Both the position numbers and the translations under genes were made by a program. DNA of 64,000 nt from Mantamonas sphyraenae (taxonomy: Eukaryota > CRuMs > Mantamonadidae). This document shows, one piece after another, positions 19,772 to 31,700 of this stretch; the stretch's first letter is position 1; each line of letters starts with the position of its first letter. The notes under the pieces are model-generated. The model had not been told where the DNA came from, did not search any database, and worked only from the letters and a program-made list of their open reading frames with translations. The stretch covers positions 124,001 to 188,000 of the forward strand of contig JAPMXV010000007.1 in NCBI GenBank assembly GCA_026936335.1, written 5' to 3'.

Positions 19772-22700
19772 TCACTTCTTCTTGCCACCCACTCCTCGCA
19801 GCTCGCCCACATGTCCCTTGCCACGCAATTCGCCCACGTGCCTCACAGTTCCGGCACGTGCTCGCCGCGCCGTCAGCTGCTCGTGACGCGACGCTCGCTC
19901 TTCCGTCGACTCCATCACGCTGGCTGCCCGTCGTCGCCTTCCCACACTCGACAGACTCAGATCCAGCACAGGCTCCTTCACAGCCATCGTCACACGCTTC
20001 TGCTTGACCTGCTTCTGCTCGTCCTCATCATCGTCCTCCTCGTCCTCGGACGACACTCCCGAGCCGACCTTGCTCATTTCCACCGCATTCTCGTGCTTGT
20101 CATCTTCCTTGGTTCCATCATCTGCGCCCAGAAGTTCCAGTCCGGCGTCGATGCCGCGCACCAGATCATTCGGTCGCTCCGTGTAGTGCTCGCGTGCGTC
20201 TGCGATCTCCTGCGCAAAGTAGCGCAGAGCGATCTCATCAAACATTGTGCGCTCCACTTGGCTCGCATTCAGCTTCAGCGTCACCTCCATGATCATGCCA
20301 TAGTCCACCGCAATCTGGTTCTCGCCATCCTCGTCCAGGTACTCTTCCAGCAGCTCGTTGGCTGCCTCTTCTCGAAGGTCTTCGCTCAGTTCGTCAAACG
20401 TCGATCGGAACTGCGCCACGTCGCGCAGAAACTCCACTCGCTTGTGGAACTGCTCTTCAGGCAGGCTCCTCATGAACGCCATCACTGCCACCGTCAGCCC
20501 GAGCACGTCCAACACAGCTGCGGGCTCCGTCCAATCTGCCATCAGTCCGATGGCCTCCACCTCGGGCTCTGCCTCGTCAAACTCCTCCACAAACGCACGG
20601 AGCTCCTCGTCCCTGTCCACGTACACTTCTGGCTCCCTGCCCAGCGACTCGCGCGCATGTTCAATGTCCTCTGCAAACACTGCCACCAGGATCTCGTCAA
20701 ACGCCGTCACTGGAGCGTGGTGCTCGTCCACCTCCAGCGTTGCCTTTGTGATCAGGCCATAGTCCACGTTTTCCATGTAGTTGTCCCCGTCCTCATCCAG
20801 ATACTCCTCCATGATGCGCAGTGCCTCTTCCACACGCTCCTCCTGCACCGCCTCCTCATCCACCTCCTCCTTGGCTGCCGCCGCTGCCGCTTCCTCCGCG
20901 GCTTTGGCTTCCGCCGCTGCCTCTCCCTCATCGTCGCCCTCAAAGGTACGAACCTCCACCTCGTGCTGCATGGCACCAAATCGCTCCTTGAACTTCATCA
21001 CCGCGCGCAGGAAACCCCATTCGGCGGGCTTCTCTTTGCTCACGCCGCTGTCTTCCAGGAACATTTCCACCACCGTCCACGCACGCACGTTGCGCAGCGC
21101 GTCGGCAGGTGTCGTCCACGAGTCCAACACTTCCTCCCACCACAGACGTCGCACAAGGTTTGCCTGGCGCTTCTTTTCCTCCTCCGCTGCCACTTTGGCC
21201 GCCTCTGCCTCCAGACGCTCCCTCTCGCGCTCCATCACTGTCTTGGTCCAGTTGGCACGCTCTCGGCGCAGCGACACACCCACCACAGCGCTCTGGATGC
21301 CCAGTGTCGTACCGTGCCTCTTCATCTTGCTCGCCATGTAGCCCGGCTGCACCTCCTCGATCTTTTGCATGCGCTTCGCATACTCCATTTCCGCCACCTG
21401 GTCCAGATGCTTTGCAAGCATGCGTCGCATGCGCAGCGTGGCTGTGCGCTTCATCGCGGCTTGCTTCAACATGCGAGTGAGGAACACGGAGAACACAACC
21501 ACGGTGAACATGTTCACCAGAATCAGCGTCCACGACAGCAGCAGGTCGCTCACCTCATCCATTTCCTGTTCGTTGTAGAACAGCATGCCTGACAGCAGCG
21601 TCACCACAGTCGTCATCAGCGACAGCGTTTCCAAATTTGTCGCCTTTGAGAGCTGGAACGGACGTCCATACAGGTGTGCTACCAACGAGCCCATCATCAG
21701 CCACAGACCTCCGTACAACTGCAGCAGCGGCGTGCGCCGCGCAAACACAATGACCATCACCACCAACAGCTTGCGCATCATAATCACAAGCTCCCAGAAG
21801 AAGCGCTTGCGCACGTAGCCGTCATACAGGAAGCGGTACCGCCGCTGGACGGCAAACACGTGCAGGCGGTGTCGGTTCGCCACCAGCACATACGTCGCCG
21901 CCATCACCAGGCCCAGGCAGTAGCCCACAAGCATCAGTGTGGCCCATGTGTCGCGGAACAGCTGGTACTCGGGCGTCTGGCAGTCGATGCGCATGTCCTC
22001 CACGAGGTACACGTCCTTGGGAGAAAACTCGGCGCAGTTGAACGCTTGCAGAGTCACGCGCGACACACTGGGGTGAGCCAGGAAAGACACCACAAGCACA
22101 CTCACAATGTACAGGTCCCTGTACCACCGCTGCAGATTCGTCAGCATCTGATCCTCCACCTGCTCTTCGTGCGTCTTGTTCTCGTCAATGTGCAGGCTGG
22201 GACGTCTCTCAAACTTGCGACGGAATGACACGAGCATGGAATCGGCACGCGAGCGGCCTCGCGAACGCCCGTTCCCGCTGCTGCTTTCGCCGCGCGGGCG
22301 GAATCCTTTCTTCTCGTCCTCCAGCTTCTCAAAGACGGCATCCAGCTTGCGCTGCCGCTCTTGCGACTTGGCCAGGGCCACATCGATGCGACTTTCGTCC
22401 GACATCTTCTTGCGCCAGTCCCAGCCAAGGTGTGGGAAAACGTACAACGTGAGCAGGTAGTGGGCGTACAGCGCAACTGCCGGAGTGACAAACACAAACA
22501 GCGGGAACGTCATGTACGTGAAAAAGCGCTCGTAGTAGCTGACTGGGAACTGGCACTCCACAGGGTACAGCTGAAGCGAGACCAGCGAGATCGAAAAGAT
22601 CTGGTACATGTTTTGCACCGTGGCGCTCCAGTTGACGCGGAACTCGCCCAAGAAGGCCACCACTTGCACGTAGTTCAGCATGATCTTCAGCACAATGCTC

Positions 22701-25700
22701 GCGTCGCTCTTTTCGCCACTTGCGGATCGGATCACCACCACGAAAAAGAGCAGCACAAGCACAATGATCACGCCCACCAGTGCGCCCGTTGCACGCGTGT
22801 CGCCACACTCCAGACAGTTGTTGCCAAAGCTGCCGTAGCCAACTTCGCACACAGAGCACAGCGGACCACGATAGCCCTTGGCGCACGTCGAGTTGTCGCC
22901 GCCACGGCACGCCGCCTCGTTGGGACACGTGAAAAACTCATCCGAGCCATCCACAAAACGGAAGAATCCAGGCACAGGGCGGATAAACTCGTTCTGGTTG
23001 CATGTGGCACCGGCGGGGCAGCGAAGACAGGTTGTGTTGGACTTGTCCAAACGGTAGTAGCCTGTGACGCACTCGCACTGGCTCTCCGACGACGCTCCCT
23101 CCAGCTTGCTGGTGTCCATAAACAGCGGACACTTGTCGCAGCGCTGCTGGCCCACATCCTCCTGATACTCGCCGTTTTCGCACGGCCTACACGGCTCCTG
23201 CTCGTTCAACGGGTCGTCCTGGATCCAGCCCGGCTGGCATACGCACGTAATGCCTCCAATCTTGCTGGGCACCGTGTTGGGACGCACGTCCACGCACGGT
23301 TTCACCTGCATTGCATTCGGCACCGTCAACGGCAGCAAGTCTTTCTCTTGGAACGATGGCGTAAACTTGAATGCGTAGAACTGGCCGTGGGTGCCCTTGA
23401 ATTCCACTCCCGTGAAGTTCGCCTGCCCAAACAGCGTCTGCTTGTTGTTGCCGTCGATGGTGCCTTGCTGTGACGGAATCAGCTCCATGTTCACCAACAC
23501 GTCGCTGCGGTTCACAAAGTTCAGCTGATCGTCCACCACGAACACCACCGGCGCGTTCGCAAGCGGTCCCTTGTTGTCGTGCACCAGAGGAAACACCGTG
23601 CTCGAGCCCAGCGCGTGTGGAGGGCCGTGTGTGATGGTGTACTCGATCCATGTGCCCACCATGTCGAAGCTGCTGATGTTCAGGCGGTACACACCAGCCA
23701 CAGGCGTCAGTGCAAGCTGCGTGAAAGCAAACGCACTGCTCATGGCCGTGATCTGCGACGCTCCGTCACGGAACATGGCTCCGTACGAGCGCGCGCGTGC
23801 ACTTGCACTGCGTTCCACAATCGTCACACTGGCACGCTCCACACCCAGCGTCACCACACGCGGAAAGTCCCATTTGGCCAAATTGCCGCCAATGTCACGC
23901 ATCTCCAGCGCAATGGGCTGAGCCAGCCACACCTTGGCCAACCCGTTCCCCTGGTACGCTTGCGTGCGCTGCTGCGTGCCGTTCACGAGCACAAGGCGCA
24001 TCGGCCGCCCTGCAGTCACCAACACTTTGACCTCCGCCCCGCGCAGCTGCGCCACGCCGCCCACCAGGTGGTTGAACGTCAGCGTGTGCACTCCCACCTT
24101 CGGTTGACTCAGCGCAAGGCCCGAAAACTCGACAAGACCCGTCTGCGCGGGCATCGTGCTCTCCGTGTTGCGCGTCACTCTCGTGGACGCCACAAACATT
24201 TCGGTGCTGTTCTGAGCACCCACACTCTGGCTCACAAACACCTTGATGGAACGAGGGGACGGGTCGCTGATCGACACCAGGTTCTCGCCGCCATCCAGCA
24301 GGCGGAACTGAAACGTGACGTTGATGAGCGCGTCAATGTCACACACAGCGTGCAGCGTGGGTGTGTTGGCGGCCACTCTCAGAGGCAAATCGACCCCGTT
24401 GATCTGGCTCCACACCAGCGAGCGCGCAAACCCTGTGGCGATACGCACCTGGCTCGTGATACCGCGCAGACCGACAGAGTCAAACTGCAGCGTGTATGTC
24501 TGTGCACGCGGGCCCACAAGTTCCAGATACGGCACCGTTACTGTGCCGTTCACCATGGCCACAGCTGCGTTGCTGGTTGTCAGATTGGTACCGGCCACCT
24601 CGAGCACGGAAGCGGTGACTTCACGCTGCACCGTGTCTAGGTCACCCACGCGGTTGTTGCCTGCATCCAGAGCCTCGACAAGGAACGACTGCGTGCGCAC
24701 CAGGGCGTCGGCAAGGTACACAGGCACCGCAGGGCCCTTGACGGTCAGCTGTTCCGCAGGGCCTGTAACCACCGTGATGGTCACTCGCGTTCCTGCCACA
24801 CCCGTCCACGCAGGGTATGTAAACACCAAGTCAAACTTGCCCGCAGCTGGCCGTTCAATGGCACCCCCGGTGTACACGGCACCGCCTTCGATCACCCCGG
24901 CCAGCAACGACCCGACCATGCGCGGCACGGGAACGGACACGGCTGTCGCAACGTTGCGCTCCAAGCTCACTGTCACGTTGACGTCCGTCAACTGATCCGT
25001 CGGCTCGTTGCTTGCGCCGATGGCCTGCAAGGTCACGGATCCCAGTTCCACGCGAATGTCCGACGGGTGAGACTCGACGGGATAGTCGTCCGCCAAACTC
25101 GTGTAAGCTGGGCCTGTGATCACCTTGATGTCCATGGTCACGTTGCTCATGCCTGCGCTGCCAAATTCAATCACGTAGTCGCCCAGCGGCGAGGACGAGA
25201 ACTGCAGCTTGGAGAACGTCACCACGCCTGCGGCCATGGTCTCTGCAGCGCCACTGAGGGACATTGCTGCGGCGCTGCCGTTTACAGGCAACACACGCGC
25301 CTGCACGAGACGCAGCTCCCTGTCCGACGTTCCAACAAAATTGAGGCCAAAGTCCAGTGCACGCAGTTGGGTCTCGTTGATGTACACCAGCTTGTCCGTG
25401 CGGTAGCTGCCTTGGCCGTTGTACACAAACTGCAACGACTGCGGACGCCCAATGGTCACATTCAGGTTCACAGTCGTGTCCAGCAACGACGGCGTCGTGA
25501 AACTCACTGTGTACACACCAATCGGCGCCGCAAAAACAATCACCGAATCAAAGTTCACCGAGCCAAACACCATCGTCTCCTGAAGCGAACCACTGAGCAT
25601 GGACGAGGCTTCCTCGGGCACGACCAACGACACGTTGCGCAAGGCGTGGTCGTTGCCTCCCACCCACGTGCCACCTGCATCCAGGGCACGGAGCGACACA

Positions 25701-28700
25701 CGCGTCAGGATCTGCTGCTTGAGCACAGGCACCTCGTACACAGAGGCAGAAGTTACCACCAGCTGTGTGGGGTCGCCCACACTCACGTTCACTTGAAAGA
25801 TGGTGCCAGCAAGATCGTCGGCAGACACAGCAAACGCATACATGCCCACCTTGGGTCGCACAAGCACCACCGAGGCCGCACTGGAGAAGCCATTCACCAT
25901 GGCGTACTGCAGTTGACCAGTTACTGTCAGATCGCCCGTGCTGTTCAGGCTAGTCAGCTGCACGAAACGAATAATCCCGTCGTTGCTGCCCACCAGGTTT
26001 GTACCTGCATCGCGCAGTTGCACCTGGGCTGTGCCCACAGGCGTTTCCACTTGCGAGCGCACGTGCAGCACAGACTCCACCATTGTCAGCGACGTGCCCG
26101 GTCCAATCGTCACGTTTGCCACAATCGACACGGGGAGGAGCCCCTGGCTGACAAACGTAATGTTGTACTCGCCAACAAGCGGTGCGAGCAGCTGTAGGTC
26201 GTCCAGTGTACACCTCCCTGCAACCAATACACACTCGCTCGTGCCGTTCATGGACGTACTCGTCCCTCCATTCTGAAGCACAGCCTGAACGCGTGTGCCA
26301 GGCGTAGTCAGCGGTGAAAAGCCACCACTGATGTCAAAAGTTTCGATAACGACCGTGTTCAGGTGGACGCTGGCCACGCTTTCATGCGGGATGCCCGTGT
26401 ACGGCTGTGCTGTGCGCAGCTCAAACGGCTGGCCAATCTGCACACGCACCTCCAGCGCATCCGACACAAGCCCCGTGCTGGACACAATCAGCGTGTAGTT
26501 GGTAACGGGTGGACGCACCATGTACAGGTCGTCAAAGGACACCAGCGAAGTCACCATGTTGCGCGTCGTGTTGCCCAGCACCTCCTGTGTGCTGCAATTC
26601 ACCTGCACAGGGCGCGTCTGCGGGTCCAATGTGCCCACGAACGAACGCCCAGCATCCTGCGCCTCCACGTCGATGCGACCGATGGCAAACCGATCCTCAG
26701 TCATACGCGTCACCGTCTTGCTGGCGGGCGTGCGCACCCACAGGTACACAGGTTCGCCAACGCTCACATTCACCTGCAAGTAGACCGGCTCCAGCATGTC
26801 ACTGCTCTCAAACAGCAGCGCATACACTCCGGCTCGCGGTGACAGAAGGGTAAGGTTGGTGAACGCGGCAAACGCCGTCGACATGCTCACTGTGTGCGTG
26901 CCCACAAACTGCCCGCTCAGGCTCGCATTGATGCTCACGCTCGCCGTGCGGTCCGCCACAAAGAACGGTGCCTCGATCAGGTTCAGGTCAGCGTCGCGAG
27001 CCACCACGTCGATACGCGGAAGCGACAGCTCGACCTGCGAGCGTCGATGCACTTGAAGAGGCTCGAATCGATGCAGTTTCACGGCAGGGCCCGTCGTCAC
27101 CACCACTTGCGCCGTGTCGTTCAGCAAATTGTCCGACAGCACTGTCAGGGTGTACGTTCCATTTGAGGGGCGCGTCAGGCGCAACTTGTCAAAGTTCCAC
27201 GTTCCGCTGCTGGCCACCTGCGTCGCTGTGTAGCTGGCGTTCACAAAAGAGCGCACTCCTCCGTCGTCGTTGCTCTTCAGGTGCACCTGTGCGGTCACCG
27301 CGTTGTTGTCGCTCAGAAAGTTGGATCCGATGTCAAAAAGGCTTGCATGCACGGCTCGCAGCTGCGTGTCGATTCGACTCGCGTACACCTCGGTGAGGTT
27401 GCTTGTGATGGCGATGCGGTACGGCGCACCCTTGACTACCGTCACTTGTGCCGTGCTGTTGCTCAGACCGGCGCTCGCAAACACAAGCGTGTACACGCCT
27501 GCCGTGGGCCGTACCATTGTCAAGTTGACAAACACAGTGCGGGCACTCTGCATCGGCAGGGTTGGATAGGCGCTCAGCTTGGCCCCTGCCGTGTTGTTGA
27601 CCTCTGCAAGCGACACGGTGCGCCCAAGGACCTTGCTGACGCGCACCAGCGAGCCTGCGGCGTCCACAGCTTGCACTTCGATGTCGGCAAGCACGGTTTG
27701 GTCGGCCACCGCTCGCTGGGCAAGCACGGGCGTGGCCACACGCAAGTCCAACGCCTCGCCCGTGCTCACATTCACAGTCACAGTGTACGGTGTCAGCCCT
27801 GGCGACGAAATGGTCAAGTTGTACAGGCCAAACAATGGACGCACGAGCAGCAGTGAGTCAAAGGTGGCCGATCCGTTCACCGTGACCGTGCCACTCCCTG
27901 CCACCTGTAGATTGCCCGTCGAAGGCGTCATGGACGCGTTGATGGGCCGGATGGCCGTATCCAGGCTGCCCACAAACTCCGCCCCTGCATCCAGCAGCCG
28001 CGCCGCCACAACGGGCAGGTTCAGGTTGACTGCACTTTCCACATCGATACGCTGTGTGCTGATCACTTGCACCTGGTCTGCTGGGCCCGGCGTCACCAGG
28101 AACGTGAAAGACGTCGCGTTGACCAGCCCGTTTCCGTTTGCGCTGTCTGACATGGTGATCTCCAGCGTATAGTACCCAATGGTTGGACGCACCAGATACA
28201 GATTGTCAAATGTCACGTTTCCCTTTGTCATGGCCTTGCGCAGTGTCCCTTGCACCAGCCGCCCGTGTGTGGCAGTGCTGTTTGCACTCAGGCTCACGTT
28301 GACCCACCGCGTGGCCGTATCTGTGGCTCCCACAAACGCCAGGCTCGCGTCGTATGCGCGCACGTTGATGGCGTTGAGTGTCGTTTGCTCCAGCGATTCG
28401 TACACTGTCGCGGGCGTGTTGCCTACAGCCAATGTGCGAGGGGCGCCGATCAACACACGCACGGTTGTCGTTGCGTTTTCCAGGCCGGGCCCTGTGAACA
28501 CCAGCGAGTGGTCGCCCGGTGCAGGTGCAAGCAAAACAATGCCTGCTGCCGTGCAAGTTTCCACAGAGCATGCAAACGTACTCGGCCCGGCCAGTACAAG
28601 TGATCCGTTGGTGCTGGCGACCGACACACTCTTGCCGCTGCTGGCCAGGATGAGTCCTCCTCCTGCGTCGCGCAGCTTGAGGGTCAATGTGTTCAACGCC

Positions 28701-31700
28701 GTGTACGTGTCACTGTACACCCCCGTGGCCGTGGGCGGGACGTCGACGGTGATTGTAAACGCAGCGCCAGCGGCCACGGAGAACGTGGTGTTCACCGAAA
28801 GCAGGCCCATGCGGTTGAAAGTCACCACGTAATCACCCCTTGCCGGCCTGCTGAGATGCATGGAGGCAAAGCTCACGTTGCCATTGACCATTGTCTCTGT
28901 GCTGCCGCCCAGGTTGACCGACGAGCTGGCACTCACGGTTTGCGAGCCGTCGGTGTCGCCAACCAGGTTCTCGCCAGCGTCCACTGCGTACAGGTCCACG
29001 CGAGGCAAAGAGGTGACCAGTTCAGAGACCAGCTGCTTCGGGTGCACGTTTTGGATGCGCAGTGCGTAGGCCGGGCCGATCACGACGACCACCGTGTGAT
29101 TCACTCCCACCAGGCCGTTGTCTGTGAAGAACGTAAAGGTGTAGTTGCCCACGCGCGGGCGCAACAGCTGGTGCGAATTCATCGTCGCCACGCCGTTGAC
29201 AAATGGCACCGGATACGTACCGAGCACGAAGCCCGCGCGAAGGTCGCTTCCTTGCACTTGGCCGTCCACGTTGCGCCGCAGCGTAAACTGCAGATTCTGC
29301 GTCTGTGTGTCGTTGCTCTGCAGCGTTTCCAGGTGGTGGTTCAGCGTGTGCATCACCACTGTGGGCAACGCGGTCTGTACCACACTGGGCAGACTGGCTG
29401 TGTTGATCACGTTGCCCAAAGAAAGGTGCTCGGGTGTGTGCGTGAACACGCCGTGGGCCTCCAGTTCGTACAGCCAGCCGCCATCTGTGCTCGTGCCCAC
29501 GACGCCCATGTTGGCTTCCGAGTTGTTGAAGCGCACACGGAAGCGTTGGCCCCGCAGGTCCGGAACCACGTAGTCCACACACAGCGACACCTTGTCGATG
29601 TCCGACGGGATCACGTAGCAAGGCCGTTGCGAGATGGCCTGTGGGCCGTCCGTTTTGGTTCGACGCTTGATGATGTTGGTCCATGTCTGCGACAGCTCGT
29701 TGAACATGTCGATTTCGTAGTAGTTGGGTTGGTTCTGGCATGGGCGGTACCAAACCACCATAAACTCGTTCACAAACGCCTCTTTGCCCAAGCGAAGCTC
29801 CACAGATGCCAGCTCGCTGTTGCTGAGCTGCAGAAAGTTGGTGCCACACACATACGCTTGGTTTGTCCTGTTCTCCGAGCAGCACCGGTCGCCGTCCACC
29901 AGTCCTGTGGGCAGCTGTGCTTCGCCCGTCAGAGCGGTGGTCGTAATCTGGGCGCCCAGTGTGGCCAGCGCCAGGTTGTTGTGGTACTCGGCGCCTGCCT
30001 TGAGCCTGTCTTGCACCGCCACTTGCACCTCGTCCGTGACACGGCACATGGGTGAGAAAGGCTGCAAGTAGCGCCAGTTGAGCGCCTCGTTGGTGTACAC
30101 CTGCTGACGGTTGTTGGACACGTACAGTTTGAACTCGCCCACCTCGTGTTCCGGCGAGTCGCAGATGATCTTGGTGTCGCTGATGTGCTTCACGGGCACC
30201 GTGGTGAACACGGGTCCGAAGCGGCAGCTCAGGTACTCCGTGTGCAGAAAGCCTGTGCCGATCACAGTCACCGGTGTGCGTCCGTACAACGGTCCCACCA
30301 CGGGATCGAAAGACGTCAGTGTCTCTTGCGGATAGTACCAGTACGCGGCCGATGCGGTGCTCCACTCCAGGCCGTTGTTGCTCACTTCCAACGTCGTGTT
30401 CTGGGCCGTGTTCGACGCAGAGATGCACACCACGCGCTCGCGTGTCTGAAACTCCATGCTCGTGCACGCCTTGCCTGCAATGCGTCCCGCAAGGAACGGC
30501 GAGTCCACAAAATCCGACCCATGGATGGTCACACGCGTGGCACCTGCCACCACTCCCATGTTGGGCACAATGTGACTCAGCTTGGCCTCCAATACCTCGA
30601 CCGTAGACGGCGACTGGTACACAAGCTGCGCGTCAACAAAAACACTCAGCGTATGGTTGCCCAACGCCGTGGGCGTGTACCCAATGGTGTAGACGTTGGT
30701 AGTGCGGCTCTGGAGCGAGCTGGCAATCGAAGGGTTTGTCACCGTGTGACTGATGCGCGCCGAGTCGTCCGTAAGTGTGCGCCCGTTGTAAAACGCGTCC
30801 CGCACGGTCAGTGTGAACGTAGCTGGCTTGCCGCGAGCCCAGCTGTATGTAGCCACGCCTTGCAAAACGCAGTTCTGCGGCCACGGCTGGTTGGGCACCA
30901 GAGTGGTGGTCTTGGGCGAGTCCAACGAGTCCAGGTTTTGCGTGCGCACGTACACATGATAGTTTCCAGACACTGTGGCGTTGAAGCGGGCCACATACAA
31001 CCCCTTGGCTGCGTCGTGCACACTGACGCTGGCGTTGCGTCCGTGCAACGTGCCATGAACCGTGTGCACGACCTGCACACGCACGTCGTCCGTCGTCACG
31101 GTGCGGTTGTTCAGAAACTGATCGCGAGCCTGTACATACACGACACCCTGGTCGCTACCGGCTACAACTTCCACCAGCCCCTGTCCGAAGCTCGTACTGT
31201 GGACGCCGCTGGTCACTGTGGGATTGACAAGCACGTCAAATGGCGAGCCCGACACGTGTGCTCCGTTCAGCTTCACAGTCAGCGCATACACGCCAGACAC
31301 CGTCGGCGTCACATACACCGAGTACGAACCCGTACCCAATGGCCTGTTGGCCGCCGTGGTGGTGGGCTTCGACACGCCCGCAAACACCTTGTGCTTGAAC
31401 TCTGTAAACACAGTGTCGTCCTCCGTCCACCGCACGTTCTGGAACTGATCACGCGCCTGCACGTGGAAGGTCGATTGCTTGCCGGCTTCGCCAGCCACCA
31501 GCGTGCTGGGGTGCACGAAGCTTGTGGCCGGGTTGGTTGCTGCCGGCTGCACCACAACATTTGTTGGTGTGCCCAGAGGCTTCACCCCACTCGGTGAGTG
31601 CGCCACCGTCAGCGTGTACGTGCCACTCACTGTGGCCGTGTACTGAGAGTTGTATCGTCCCTGCGTCGATCCAGACGTGCTTCCCGTCACCGAGACACCA

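Noticed and set aside
19508-21592. 694-residue plus-strand frame
   Set aside because: Antisense to the receptor tail and DPH2; rich in His/Leu as expected from reversed coding.
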